From: Actinophytocola sp049647105
GTDB taxonomy: Bacteria; Actinomycetota; Actinomycetes; Mycobacteriales; Pseudonocardiaceae
Assembly: GCF_049647105.1 (NCBI RefSeq)
Contig: NZ_JBARWZ010000229.1
Span: 25,037-89,036, forward strand
Direction of reading: 5' to 3'
Length of the DNA stretch: 64,000 nucleotides
Below the pieces are notes generated by a model. The model was not told the DNA's origin and ran no database searches. It saw only the letters and a list, made by a program, of their open reading frames with translations. Position 1 is the stretch's first letter. Each line of letters opens with the position of its first letter. Positions 25,118 through 34,423 of the stretch are shown one piece after another. A program made the position numbers and the translations under genes.

Positions 25118-26491
25118 GTGCCGGATTCGATCGAAACCGACGCGCCGATCATCATCGACGTATGGCTTGGGGACAGCCCGAAGTTCGAAGATTCGGACGA
25201 TCAGAAGCTGCCGGGTTTTGGTGAGCCGATCGTGGCGGCGGCCGAGTCGTTCAACCGGGCGCACCCGGAGTACGAGGTGCGGATCCGCAAGGTCGACTTC
25301 CGTGAGCTGCCGAAGGTGGTCGCCGAGGCGGCCGCGCAGGGAAACGCGCCGGCCCTCGCGGAGTACGTCTACACGGCGACCCAGGTGGCGCTCGACACCC
25401 GAGGCCCGGCCGGTGAACCGCTGTTCGTGCCGGTCCAGCGTGCGGTCGGCGACCGTGCCAAGATCCTGGGGGAGCCGGTGGTCATCAACGACCTCGTGCC
25501 CTCGGTGCGCGACTACTGGAGCCTGCGCGGCGAACTGGTTTCCGTGCCGACGTCCGTGACGAGCAACATCTTCTACGCCAACAAGGCCGTACTCGAGCGC
25601 GCGGGCGTCGAACGGATGCCTGCGACGTGGCAGGAGCTGGCGGCCGCGTGTGCCGCCGTCGCCGAGCTGCCCGACGGTCCGGCGCACGGCGTCACCTGGC
25701 CCAACTACGGCTGGCTGTTCCACACGGAGGTCGTCGGGCAGGGCGGGTTGCTCTGCGACAACGACAACGGCCGGTCCGGCCGGTCCTCCGAGGTCTTCCT
25801 CGACTCCCCCGAGATGCTCAGCTACGTGCGGTGGTGGCAGCGCATGCACGAGAGCGGCCACTACTACTACACCGGTGAGGTGAACGACTACTTCGGTGGC
25901 ATGGCGGCCTTTGCCCGTCAGGACGTCGCCTTCGTGGTCACGTCGTCGGCGGTCGGTCAGCTCATGACGGATATGGCCACCGAGGCGGGCATCGAGCTCG
26001 TGGCGGGTCACCTGCCGCGTTTCGACGACCAGCCCTACACCGGCGGGCCCTTCGGCGGCCAGTCGTTCTTCCTGGCGGGCGGCCTGCCGAAGGAGAAGGA
26101 GGACGGCGCGCTCGCCTTCCTCCAGCACCAGCTCAACCCGCAGCACGCGATAGCGCGGATAGCCGACCGTTCACTCCCGTTGACCCTCGCGGCGTACGAA
26201 CACGTCACGTCGGACCGGTGGGTCGAGCCGTTCCCCGGCTACCGCGTCGCGACGGAGCAGGTCGCGTCGCCGAACCGGACGCGGGCATCGGCCGGGCCGC
26301 TGCTCGGCAACCTCAACGGCATCAACGGCGCCACGATCGCGGCGATGGAAGACGTGCTGCTCAGGGGAGCGGACCCGGCAACCCGATTCCACGCGGCGAA
26401 CGAGCAGGCACAGGCGTTGCTCGACCGCCACAACGCGGCGGTACTCGCCTGCCCGTCCAAGACCCCGGACGCGCTCACGGTAACGGCCTGA
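25118..26491 (+). CDS. Solute-binding-protein-like protein lacking a signal peptide
   Basis: A 457-aa protein with the fold of ABC sugar-binding proteins (family 1 type): FNRAHPEYEVRIRKVDF, SNIFYANKAVLERAGVERMP with ATWQELAAAC, and FGGQSFFLAGGLPKEKEDGA. Secreted members begin with a lipobox or signal sequence. This one starts MPDSIETDAPIIIDVW directly after GGAGG and a 5-nt gap, with no hydrophobic leader or lipobox Cys. It should therefore be cytoplasmic. No ABC permease or ATPase gene is nearby. It may have been recruited as a ligand-binding or catalytic protein, for example for a sugar or a pathway intermediate. That is inference. Confidence 0.75.
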   Translation: MPDSIETDAPIIIDVWLGDSPKFEDSDDQKLPGFGEPIVAAAESFNRAHPEYEVRIRKVDFRELPKVVAEAAAQGNAPALAEYVYTATQVALDTRGPAGEPLFVPVQRAVGDRAKILGEPVVINDLVPSVRDYWSLRGELVSVPTSVTSNIFYANKAVLERAGVERMPATWQELAAACAAVAELPDGPAHGVTWPNYGWLFHTEVVGQGGLLCDNDNGRSGRSSEVFLDSPEMLSYVRWWQRMHESGHYYYTGEVNDYFGGMAAFARQDVAFVVTSSAVGQLMTDMATEAGIELVAGHLPRFDDQPYTGGPFGGQSFFLAGGLPKEKEDGALAFLQHQLNPQHAIARIADRSLPLTLAAYEHVTSDRWVEPFPGYRVATEQVASPNRTRASAGPLLGNLNGINGATIAAMEDVLLRGADPATRFHAANEQAQALLDRHNAAVLACPSKTPDALTVTA

Positions 26492-26524
26492 CCCACTCCG
26501 GCACCGCACCCGCAGGGTGCGGTG

Positions 26525-26705
26525 CCGGAGTGCCCGAAAGGCGCTTTCAGGACGCCTCAACGTCCCGAAAGCGCCTAATCAGTTCTGGGAGTCGGCCGTC
26601 GGGCAGACTCTTGGGTTGGTGGCCGACTGGCGGGTGAGCACTCTTTCGGGGCATCGCGCATCCGGTGGATCCGGGCACGACACCCCGCCTCTGACGGGGA
26701 CCTCA
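26525..26705. repeat. Intergenic palindromic repeat, copy C (interrupted)
   Basis: CCCGAAAGGCGCTTTCAGGAC and a second CCCGAAAGCGCC half begin this 180-bp spacer; the matching GGGGCATCGCGC and CTCTGACGGGGAC end appears about 70 bp later, after unrelated sequence. It looks like copy A or B split by an insertion. It fills the gap between the solute-binding-like gene and HpaB copy 2. Confidence 0.5.
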
Positions 26706-28244
26706 GCTGAGGAGGTCGCGGCCCATCTGGCCGAGTTGTTCGAAGGAGGCGAGGTCGGGTACCTGCCAGCCGTCCAGGTCGTATTCCGCGAGGCACTTGT
26801 CGACGAACGCCTTGTAGCCGTCGAGTTGCCCGTCGGCCATCTGACCCATCAGCAGCGCGACCCTGGTGTTCTCGTGGCTGCCGGTGTAGTTGCGTTCGTA
26901 CAGCTCGTGGCGGCCGCCGAACTCGGTGCCGACCGCGTCCCACAGGAGTTTCATCACCTTGACGCGTTCGACGGAGTCGATGCCGTGTGAGCCGCGCAGG
27001 TACTTGTCCAGGTACGGCCGGATTTCGGGGTTCTGGAAGTCCTTCGCGCTGGAGTTCAGGTAGATGAGTCCACTTGCGACGTCCTGCAACACGATCTCCC
27101 GGATCCTGGCGTAGCCGAGCTGGGAGAACCACCGGTACGCCATGCCGTAGTTCGCGTTCGGCAGCACCGAGCCGTTTCGCCACGGTACGGGGTTGCGGGC
27201 GGCGGCGTCGGAGAGGCCCCAGAACAGGTTGCGCCAGGCGAGGACTTCGCCGAGTCGGGTTTGTACGCCGCGGAAGTCGCTGACGCCGGTGATCTCGAGT
27301 GCTTTGGCGAGCAGGCCCGCGAGGAACTCGAACTTCACCGCGAGCCGGGTCGCGCCGTGGAACTGGGCTCGTTCGTTGAACCCGGAGTTCCCGGTGAACA
27401 TGCCGACCTTGGCGACGTCGCCGTAGATGAACACGTTCTCCCACGGGATGAGTACCTTGTCCATCACCAGGACGGTGTCGTTCTCGTCCAGTCGTGAGGA
27501 GAGCGGGTAGTCGAACGGGCTGCCGGTCAGCGTGGACGCGGCCGTGTAGGACTGGCGGCAGATGAGCTTCATGCCGGGTGCGTCCATGGGCACGGTGGCC
27601 ACGATGTTGAACTTGCGGTCCTTGATCGGCAGCCGGTCATGGGCGATGAAGTTGTAGTGGGTCAGTGCGGATCCCGTCGCGACGACCTTGGCACCGCTGA
27701 CGATGACCCCGCTGTCGGTTTCGCGTTCCACGTGGACGAACACGTCGGCGACCTCGTGCGGCGGCCGGTCCCGGTCCACCGGCGGGTGCACGAAGGCGTG
27801 GTTCCAGTAGAGGACCTTCTCCTGGGACTCCTTGTACCAGCGCCTGGCGTTGTCGGCGAACGGGTTGTAGAAGTCGGCGTTGGCGCCGAGGGTGCCGAGG
27901 AACGCGGCCTTGTAGTCCGGGGTGCGCCCCATCCAGCCATAGCTCAGCCTGGACCACGCGGCGATGGCCTTCTGGTCGGCGACGAGGTCCTCCGCGCTGT
28001 GCGGCGTCGCGAAGAAGCGGTGCGTGTAGCCATCGCCTCCGGCGTCGGTGGCGGTGGTGAGCACGTCGTGGTGCTCCGGGTCGTGCAGGGCGTCGTAGAG
28101 CCGCGCGTTCATCCGCGCCGGATTGCGGAAAGCCGGGTGTTCGGTGACGTCCTTGACCCGCTCGCCGTAGAGGTAGATCTCCCGGTCGTCACGCAGGCTC
28201 TCGAGGTACTCCGCACCGGTCAGCGGCCTGGTCTGCTCGGTCAC
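26703..28244 (-). CDS. HpaB-type flavin-dependent phenol hydroxylase, copy 2
   Basis: A 513-aa HpaB paralogue, differing from copy 1 mainly at the extreme N-terminus (MTEQTRPLTGAEYLESL) and at scattered positions such as IAHDRLPIKD and SGFNERAQFHG. The C-terminal 60 residues are almost identical to copy 1, and long stretches of DNA match as well. GTG start at 28244 with GAGGTG nearby. It stands alone, unlike copy 1, which is coupled to a class D monooxygenase. Differences around the substrate region could give a different regiochemistry or substrate. Confidence 0.92.
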   Translation of the reverse strand: MTEQTRPLTGAEYLESLRDDREIYLYGERVKDVTEHPAFRNPARMNARLYDALHDPEHHDVLTTATDAGGDGYTHRFFATPHSAEDLVADQKAIAAWSRLSYGWMGRTPDYKAAFLGTLGANADFYNPFADNARRWYKESQEKVLYWNHAFVHPPVDRDRPPHEVADVFVHVERETDSGVIVSGAKVVATGSALTHYNFIAHDRLPIKDRKFNIVATVPMDAPGMKLICRQSYTAASTLTGSPFDYPLSSRLDENDTVLVMDKVLIPWENVFIYGDVAKVGMFTGNSGFNERAQFHGATRLAVKFEFLAGLLAKALEITGVSDFRGVQTRLGEVLAWRNLFWGLSDAAARNPVPWRNGSVLPNANYGMAYRWFSQLGYARIREIVLQDVASGLIYLNSSAKDFQNPEIRPYLDKYLRGSHGIDSVERVKVMKLLWDAVGTEFGGRHELYERNYTGSHENTRVALLMGQMADGQLDGYKAFVDKCLAEYDLDGWQVPDLASFEQLGQMGRDLLS

Positions 28245-28385
28245 CGGGACACCTCACCTTTCGATAGCATCGACGTGAACCCGACGTGTTGCGCCCTGAT
28301 TCTCTGTGCATACGATGCTGGAGGTGCCGACGTCGACGCATCTCGCTGGATGCGCAAAGACGTCCCAGCCGCCTCGGAAACGTGA

Positions 28386-28424
28386 CAGGCACCCGGGCGC
28401 CTGATCCGGGCATCCGGGTGCCTG
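28386..28424. terminator. Hairpin CAGGCACCCGG / CCGGGTGCCTG
   Basis: 11-bp perfect arms in the 256-bp gap between the HpaB copy 2 start and the end of the reductase-like gene. It probably ends transcription of the minus-strand reductase gene. The rest of the gap holds the HpaB promoter and no gene that I can see. Confidence 0.6.
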
Positions 28425-28500
28425 CCAATGGTCGTCGACCGGTCCGGTCAACGACCTGGAGCTGCTGTTGCGTCTGCGGCGAACGCCTACGTCACGTGCC

Positions 28501-29118
28501 TCAGGAGTCGGACCTCGCGTACTCCGGGCGGCCGGTGGGCCGGTAGACCTGGATCGTCATCCCGTTCGGCGTTGGCCGCGACTCCAGCAGCTCGAGCGCT
28601 GTGTCCAGGCCGTTGTCTGGGAACAGGCGCGTGCCCTGGCCGACGATCACGGGGCTGACGAGCAGGTTGATCTCGTCGACGAGCTCGTTGTCGAGTAGCC
28701 AGCGGATCAGGGCGCCGCTGCCGTGCACCTGCAGCTCCCCGTCCTGCTTGGCCTTCAGCTCGCCGATGGCGGCCGCGAGATCACCGGAGAGGACGGTCGT
28801 GTCCGCCCACCGCGGGTCGGTGAGGGTGTTGGACGCGACGTACTTGGGCCGCGAGTTCAACGCCAGCGCGATGACGTTGTCGCCAGGATCCGCCGCCATC
28901 GCTCCCCAGTAGGCGACAAAGATCTCGTAGGTCCGCCTGCCGAGCAGGAACGCGTCGGCGCGCGAGAAGACCTCGTTCAGAAACTTCCCCGCCTCGTTGT
29001 CCCACAGCGGTCCTTGCCAACCGCCGCGCTCGAATCCGCCGCTGCGGTCCTCGTCCGGACCGCCGAGTCCCTGCATCACTCCGTCGACGGTGATACACGT
29101 GGTGGTAGTGAGCTTCAC
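28501..29118 (-). CDS. Dihydrofolate reductase-like (RibD C-terminal) protein 1
   Basis: A 205-aa member of the RibD_C/DHFR-like family: ITVDGVMQGLGGPDED at the start, ADAFLLGRRTYEIFVAYWG, ELQVHGSGALIRWLL and LLVSPVIVGQGTRLF. These are standard motifs of the family. GTG start with AAGGGA 8 nt upstream. Members are common outside clusters and reduce unknown carbonyl or pterin-like substrates with NADPH, so its link to the pathway is not certain. Confidence 0.85.
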   Translation of the reverse strand: MKLTTTTCITVDGVMQGLGGPDEDRSGGFERGGWQGPLWDNEAGKFLNEVFSRADAFLLGRRTYEIFVAYWGAMAADPGDNVIALALNSRPKYVASNTLTDPRWADTTVLSGDLAAAIGELKAKQDGELQVHGSGALIRWLLDNELVDEINLLVSPVIVGQGTRLFPDNGLDTALELLESRPTPNGMTIQVYRPTGRPEYARSDS

Positions 29119-29300
29119 GATCGCGGTCCCTTCTCATCATCTCGTGGTTGAGTCCCTTTTGGTGTGCGGGCACCAGCGTATCCCCGCCGGGTCGGGGACG
29201 CGGGCTCGACGGAAGGCAGAGCAATCTCGAAGAAGGTTCCGGAGAATGCGGGCCGGAATTCGGTCGGAAATCACTGACAACCATCGTGGCGATCTTGTCG

Positions 29301-30368
29301 TCAGGGAACGAGAACGGTGCAACTGTCCGGAGGATGGGTCCCGTCGACCAGGCTGGCGAAGACCGCCGCCACCGCGTCGGGGCCACCGTCGTTCTTGACG
29401 GTCAGCCACGACTCCGTCGCATCGATGAACTCGTTCTCCGCCGCATGGTAGCGAGCGAAGAACGCGTCCTCGCCCTCCGCCTCGATCGCCTTCTGCTCGA
29501 AGCCGGGAGAGAAGAGGACCTCCGGAGCGGGATCGGCGAGGTCGAGCGGTGGCTGCGCGCCGTGGGTCCAGCCCAGCAACGCGAAATGCACCAGGCTGTC
29601 CCGGAACGCGCCGTGGATGGCGGACACCACCGCGTTGTCGCCGGTGATGTCGACGCAGGCCACCGGACCGTCGGCGGTGACCACCGAGAGGTCCGGGTAA
29701 CCGGCCACCGCGTCGTACAGTCCGAGGCCTGCCACGAACTCGCGGTGGTGTTCTGAGGTGAACCCGACGGTCCGCACGTTCGGGTTGCCGTGCAGGCGAT
29801 GCGCGATCCCGATCGCCACCTTGCTCGACGCCGACGTGACCAGCACCGTCAACCCGTCATCGCCCGCCTTGCCGGCCAGGAGCTCGGCGGCGTGGAACGA
29901 CGCGGGATAGATCGGACGCACCAGCGTCCTGCGGTCCTCGCGGTGGTCGGCCTCGCCCGAGGGCCGGAAGGTCCGGTACCACGGCTGCGGGTAGTGCCGG
30001 TCCGGTGTGGTGTCGGCGAAACCTGCCGAGATGGGTGCGGGCAGCACGAGGTGGTGGCTCGAGGGAGGCAGCAAACCGAAGAAGCGCTCGCCGACCCCGA
30101 AGCCGGGATGGCGCGAGCGCGTCACCCGTGCGAAGCCCCACGTGGGAACCCGGCCCCAGGCCGGATCCGCGGTGGGGAACGTGGCCCAGAAGTGCATCGG
30201 CGGATCGCCCCACCGGGCATAGGTCACGTTGTTCATGGTCAGGGCCAGCCGTTCGACGGCGAGCTCGACCTGGTCCGCCGCCAGCTCCGGCGTCGCGACC
30301 CGGCGCACCTCGGTGACCCCAAGCTCGTCGCGCTTGACCAGCAGCTCCCATCGTGCTGCTTCTGGCAT
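29301..30368 (-). CDS. DUF2855 family oxidoreductase-like protein
   Basis: A 355-aa protein of the DUF2855 group, distantly related to medium-chain dehydrogenases. Clues are NNVTYARWGDPPMHFWATFP, GFARVTRSRHPGFGVGERFFG and LTVLVTSASSKVAIGIAHRL, the last resembling a nucleotide-binding loop. AAGGGAG precedes the ATG by 6 nt. Family function is unknown. It is divergent from the condensation gene. Confidence 0.75.
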   Translation of the reverse strand: MPEAARWELLVKRDELGVTEVRRVATPELAADQVELAVERLALTMNNVTYARWGDPPMHFWATFPTADPAWGRVPTWGFARVTRSRHPGFGVGERFFGLLPPSSHHLVLPAPISAGFADTTPDRHYPQPWYRTFRPSGEADHREDRRTLVRPIYPASFHAAELLAGKAGDDGLTVLVTSASSKVAIGIAHRLHGNPNVRTVGFTSEHHREFVAGLGLYDAVAGYPDLSVVTADGPVACVDITGDNAVVSAIHGAFRDSLVHFALLGWTHGAQPPLDLADPAPEVLFSPGFEQKAIEAEGEDAFFARYHAAENEFIDATESWLTVKNDGGPDAVAAVFASLVDGTHPPDSCTVLVP

Positions 30369-30632
30369 CTGTTTCTCCCTTGCTCGGTCAGGAAGGTGGG
30401 CCAGTGTCGGGTACGGGTGTTTCTCCCCATCCGTCGAATCGTCCGTCGAATTCAGGAATGCGGCTCATTGTCGTCTTCCGGCCGATCGCGGCGCATCTCT
30501 CGCACTGCGGTCCTGATCGGTGGCGCAGCACGAACCAAGATGCCGACGACATGGTTGGCGGGCACGATGAATCGCAGCCTGGGAGATCGTACGAGCCAGA
30601 AGACAGGCGCGCATGAGAGGAACTACGGTCCG

Positions 30633-32021
30633 ATGACCATCGAAAAAGAACTCCCGATCGTCGGCGACGGAACTGAACGGCGTCATCTTTCGGCCAACCA
30701 GGCATTCATGTGCGCCTTCGACCGGGGCAACGACCTTGGTGCGTTCGGCCCCCGGAGTCTCATCACCGCGGGCTGGCGCCTGAAGGGTCACCTGGACCTG
30801 GCGACGCTGCAGTCCGCATTGGACGATGTCGCCGCGCGGCACGAGGGGTTACGCACCCTCATCGTCAGGGACGACGGCGAGCCCTACGCCCGTGTCTTTC
30901 CGCCGAGCGCCGTCGAGCTGACGGTCAGCGATCTCTCGTCCTCGGTGGACGAGGACACCCGCGAACGGCGCGCGCACGAGTTCCTCAACGAGGTCGAGGG
31001 CACCGGCAGGTGCGACCTCAGGCAGATGCCGTTGCTGCGAGCCAGGTTGGGGCGGTTCGACGACGGCGACGCGGTACTCGTGCTCGTCACCCACCACACG
31101 GTCAGCGACGCATGGTCCATCCACCTGATCCTCCGTGATGTCGCCACCCGCTACGCGTCCCGTCGTGGGCTGCCGGTGCCTGAGCTGCCGGAGATGCGCC
31201 AGTACGGCGAGCACGCGGCATGGCAGCAGCAGGAGCTGGCAGAGGAGTCCGCGAACGTCGCGCGCAAGTACTGGCAGAACAAGCTGGCGGGCGGGAAGTT
31301 CGTCACCATCCCTCCCGACCGGGTCAGGCGGCTGGAGGTCCCGCCGGTGTACTCGGTGTACCGGTTCCTGTTCGACCAGCGGCTCTACACCGCCGCCAAC
31401 GCGCTGGCCAAGTCGACGCGAAGCTCGGCGTTCATGGTGCTCTACGCGTGCTTCAACCTGTTCCTGCATCGCAGGACGGGCGTGAACGACATCGTGGCGC
31501 CGACCCTGACCTCCGGTCGCGCGGAGCCGGAGTTCCACGAGACGGTCGGTCCGTTCTTCAACTTCATGCCGGTCCGGACCGACGTGTCCGACTGCGTGAC
31601 CTTCCGCGACCTGGTGAACAAGACGCGCGCCACCCTGCTGGAGGCGATCTCCTACGAGCTGCCGTTCCGCGAGATCGCGGCCCAGGCCGAGCCGGAACTG
31701 ATGCAGCCTTTCATGGATCCCAACGGTGTCGTCAGCGCGTTCGAGGTCAACCACTACCCGGCGACACTCGACGAGCAGGTCATCGGCGACGTCGGCTACA
31801 CGGGCCTGCGCAGGCGGTTGATCTCGGCCAAGGACACCTCGGAAATTCCGGACGGAAACCTGTGGGACTTCGATCTTGACCCGGCAGGCGACGGCATGGT
31901 GGGCCTGGTGAAGTACAACAGCCTCGATTTCGATGAGCCGAGCATTGTCGCGATGGTCGAGGAATACCGGGAGCTGCTGACCTCGTCGCTCCGCTCTCCG
32001 GACTCGGCATTGCGGCGCTGA
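30633..32021 (+). CDS. Free-standing NRPS condensation enzyme
   Basis: A 462-aa condensation-domain protein with no adenylation or carrier domain. The catalytic motif is THHTVSDAWS at 153-162, so His155 and Asp159 are kept. Other C-domain motifs include FFNFMPVRTDVSDCVTFRDL near residue 310. Free C enzymes such as SgcC5 in C-1027 join a carrier-bound aryl amino acid to an alcohol or amine on another part of the molecule. The ATG at 30633 has only a distant GAGAGGAA. It heads a plus-strand operon with a methyltransferase 33 nt downstream, then P450, YceI and exporter genes. It is the likely link between the loaded aryl unit and the scaffold. Confidence 0.92.
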   Translation: MTIEKELPIVGDGTERRHLSANQAFMCAFDRGNDLGAFGPRSLITAGWRLKGHLDLATLQSALDDVAARHEGLRTLIVRDDGEPYARVFPPSAVELTVSDLSSSVDEDTRERRAHEFLNEVEGTGRCDLRQMPLLRARLGRFDDGDAVLVLVTHHTVSDAWSIHLILRDVATRYASRRGLPVPELPEMRQYGEHAAWQQQELAEESANVARKYWQNKLAGGKFVTIPPDRVRRLEVPPVYSVYRFLFDQRLYTAANALAKSTRSSAFMVLYACFNLFLHRRTGVNDIVAPTLTSGRAEPEFHETVGPFFNFMPVRTDVSDCVTFRDLVNKTRATLLEAISYELPFREIAAQAEPELMQPFMDPNGVVSAFEVNHYPATLDEQVIGDVGYTGLRRRLISAKDTSEIPDGNLWDFDLDPAGDGMVGLVKYNSLDFDEPSIVAMVEEYRELLTSSLRSPDSALRR

Positions 32022-32054
32022 GGAAGCCAAACCCGACACCATAGGGGATTTTCC

Positions 32055-32867
32055 GTGAGCGAACTGAACTCGACACCGGCCGAGATCGCTGAGTTCTACG
32101 ACGGCGCGAGCGTCATGGCCGACAAGTACTTCGGTGGTTACCAGCGCCAGGGCTACTGGTACGACGACGCCGACGACGCCTCGCTGGAGGAGGGCGCGGG
32201 GCGACTCACCCGCAAGATCGTGGACGTGCTCGGCCTGCGTCCTGGCGAGAGCCTGCTGGACGCCGGTTGTGGCACCGGCACGGCGACGATAGACATCGCG
32301 GGCGAGTACGACGTCCGGGTCACCGGCATCACGATCAGCCCCGCCGAGGCAGCGAAGGCCAAGGCCAGGGCGAACGACGCTGGTGTGTCCGACCAGGTCG
32401 GGTTCGAGGTCGCCGACTACCACACGCTGCCGTTCCCCGAGAATCACTTCGACGCCCTGGTCGCGTTCGAGTCGCTCTTCAACGCCTACGACCTGGAAAA
32501 GGCGCTGCTGGAGTTCCACCGCGTGCTCCGGCCCGGCGGTCGCGTCGCCATGTCCGAGATAGCGAAGACGACGGACGCCTCACCGCTGGGGAAGCCATTT
32601 CCCCAGGCCCGCGAGCCCATGACGATGGACAGCTGGGTCACGGCGTTCGAGTCCGCGGGCTTCGTGGTCGAGGAGCGGATCCAGAGTGCCCGCGTGTACG
32701 TCAACACCGGCAAGCGCCACCTCGCCCACTTCGACAAGGTGAGCGGTCCCATCGCCGAGGAGTTCGGCAATGAGCTGGCCGAGGCCATGAGGACGGGAAT
32801 GCGAGAGGCATTCCACCTGGGCCCGGAGGACGTGACCTACGTAATCCTCTGCGCCAGAAAGCAGTAG
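32055..32867 (+). CDS. Class I SAM-dependent methyltransferase
   Basis: A 270-aa methyltransferase of the Methyltransf_11/25 type: SLLDAGCGTGTATIDIAGEY is the SAM loop, followed by VADYHTLPFPENHFDALVAF and HRVLRPGGRVAMSEI. The tail ends in a short MTMDSWVTAFESAGFVVEE region as in O- and C-methyltransferases of cyclopropane-synthase-like groups. GTG start with AGGGGA upstream, 33 nt after the condensation gene. Target atom unknown. Confidence 0.88.
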   Translation: MSELNSTPAEIAEFYDGASVMADKYFGGYQRQGYWYDDADDASLEEGAGRLTRKIVDVLGLRPGESLLDAGCGTGTATIDIAGEYDVRVTGITISPAEAAKAKARANDAGVSDQVGFEVADYHTLPFPENHFDALVAFESLFNAYDLEKALLEFHRVLRPGGRVAMSEIAKTTDASPLGKPFPQAREPMTMDSWVTAFESAGFVVEERIQSARVYVNTGKRHLAHFDKVSGPIAEEFGNELAEAMRTGMREAFHLGPEDVTYVILCARKQ

Positions 32868-32886
32868 TACGACAGTCGAGTACGGC

Positions 32887-32923
32887 GAATGGCTGGGTGA
32901 CGTTCGTAGCCACCCGGCCATTC
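32887..32923 (+). terminator. Hairpin after methyltransferase gene
   Basis: Arms GAATGGCTGGGTG and CCACCCGGCCATTC pair with one mismatch around a loop of about 10 nt. It may attenuate readthrough from the condensation/methyltransferase genes into the P450 gene. Confidence 0.5.
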
Positions 32924-33006
32924 CTGGGTTCCGGCGGAATTCGTTGCCCGGGTGCACAGTCACCCTCATCAGCCAGCGTCGCATCGCGAAATACCGGGAG
33001 ACTGCC

Positions 33007-34251
33007 ATGACAACAGACCGTCCCTTCATCCTGGACCGCACTGGCCGTGACATCCACGCGGAAGCGGACCACCTGCGCGGGCTCGGCCCCGCCACCCGGG
33101 TGGAACTGCCCGGTGGCGTGCTGGCCTGGTCGGTCAACAGCTACGAGGTCAGCAAGAAGCTGCTGAGCGACCCGAACGTCAGCAAGAGCGCCCGCAACCA
33201 CTGGCCTGCGTTCATCAACGGCGAGGTTCCGTCCGACTGGGAGATGATCAGCTGGGTGGCGATGGACAACATCTCCACCACGTTCGGCAAGGACCACCGC
33301 AGGCTGCGGCGGCTGACCAGTAAGGCGTTCAACGCGCGCAGGCCGGACGAGGTCCGCCCGAAGGCGCAGGCCATGATCGACATGCTGCTCGACGGCCTGG
33401 CGGCCGCTGCGGCCGCCGACGAGGTGGTCGATCTGAAGACGCAGTTCGCCTACCCGCTGCCCGGCATGCTCGTCGCCGAGCTCATCGGCATGTCGGACGA
33501 GGCCAGGGTGGCGGCGGCGAAGATGATCGACCTGATGGTCGCCACGGACGTGACCCCCGAGCAGGCCCAGGACACGCTGCTGGGCTGGCGTGACGCCATC
33601 GCCGACCTCATCGCGCTCAAGCGGGCCGAGCCGGGCCCCGACATCACGAGCGACCTGATCGCCGCGCGGGACGAGGACGGCTCGCGGATGACCGAGCAGG
33701 AGATGACCGACACGGTCTTCGCGATCCTCGGCGCCGGCTCGGAGACCACGATCAACTTCATCGACAACGCGGTCACCGCGCTGCTCACCCACCCAGAGCA
33801 GCTCGAGCTGGTCAAGTCGGGACAGGTCTCGTGGGAGGAGGTCATCGAGGAGGTGCTGCGGTTGCAGTCGCCGCTGGCGAGCCTGCCGCTGCGGTTCGCG
33901 GTCGAGGACATCGAATTGGACGGTGTGACCATTCCCAAGGGCGACCCGATCCTGGTCAACTACGCCGCGCTCGGGCGCGACCCGGCGCTGCACGGGGGGT
34001 CGGCGGCCACGTTCGACATCACCCGCGCCGACAAGGAGCACCTGTCGTTCGGTCATGGCCCGCATTACTGCCTCGGTGCCGGCATCGCCAGGATGCTGGC
34101 CAAGGCGAGCCTCTCCGCGCTCTTCGAGCGCTTCCCCGACCTGACGCTCGCCGTCGATCCCAAGGACCTCGTGCCCTATCCCACGTTCATCATGAACGGG
34201 CACCGTCACCTGCCCGTCCGCCTCACGGGTGCGCTGTCCGCGGCGGCATGA
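33007..34251 (+). CDS. Cytochrome P450
   Basis: A 414-aa P450. The heme loop is SFGHGPHYCLGAGIAR with the thiolate Cys, the I-helix carries GAGSETTINF, and the ExxR pair lies in VIEEVLRLQSPL. GGGAGA sits just before the ATG. Length and motifs fit soluble actinomycete P450s that need ferredoxin and reductase from elsewhere; none is in the window. Beside an A-PCP didomain and MbtH, P450s often hydroxylate a carrier-bound amino acid at the beta carbon, but a late-stage hydroxylation is as likely here. Confidence 0.95.
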   Translation: MTTDRPFILDRTGRDIHAEADHLRGLGPATRVELPGGVLAWSVNSYEVSKKLLSDPNVSKSARNHWPAFINGEVPSDWEMISWVAMDNISTTFGKDHRRLRRLTSKAFNARRPDEVRPKAQAMIDMLLDGLAAAAAADEVVDLKTQFAYPLPGMLVAELIGMSDEARVAAAKMIDLMVATDVTPEQAQDTLLGWRDAIADLIALKRAEPGPDITSDLIAARDEDGSRMTEQEMTDTVFAILGAGSETTINFIDNAVTALLTHPEQLELVKSGQVSWEEVIEEVLRLQSPLASLPLRFAVEDIELDGVTIPKGDPILVNYAALGRDPALHGGSAATFDITRADKEHLSFGHGPHYCLGAGIARMLAKASLSALFERFPDLTLAVDPKDLVPYPTFIMNGHRHLPVRLTGALSAAA

Positions 34252-34329
34252 CGATGTCGGCGTCGCCCACCCGTTCGGGTGACCTGTCACCTGGACGTGG
34301 AACCGCCGGGACATCGCACTTTCGAAGAT

Positions 34330-34344
34330 GCCGGGCAACCCGGC
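34330..34344 (+). terminator. Short hairpin GCCGGG-CAA-CCCGGC
   Basis: 6-bp perfect arms flanked by ACATCG/CGATGT in the 170-bp gap between P450 and YceI genes. Weak; it could be a terminator or an RNA stem in the YceI leader. Confidence 0.3.
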
Positions 34345-34423
34345 GATGTCAAGAATCTGAGGGAACGATTGCCGGCCGTCTTTCGGTGGTCAAATGGCAG
34401 AGTTCATCGATCTGGGAGGTATT

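Noticed and set aside
24899..26146. Upstream part of the long minus-strand frame above the O-methyltransferase, read as a giant N-terminal extension
   Set aside because: It is antisense to the solute-binding-like gene, and the methyltransferase has an AGGAGG site right before its natural start at 24898.
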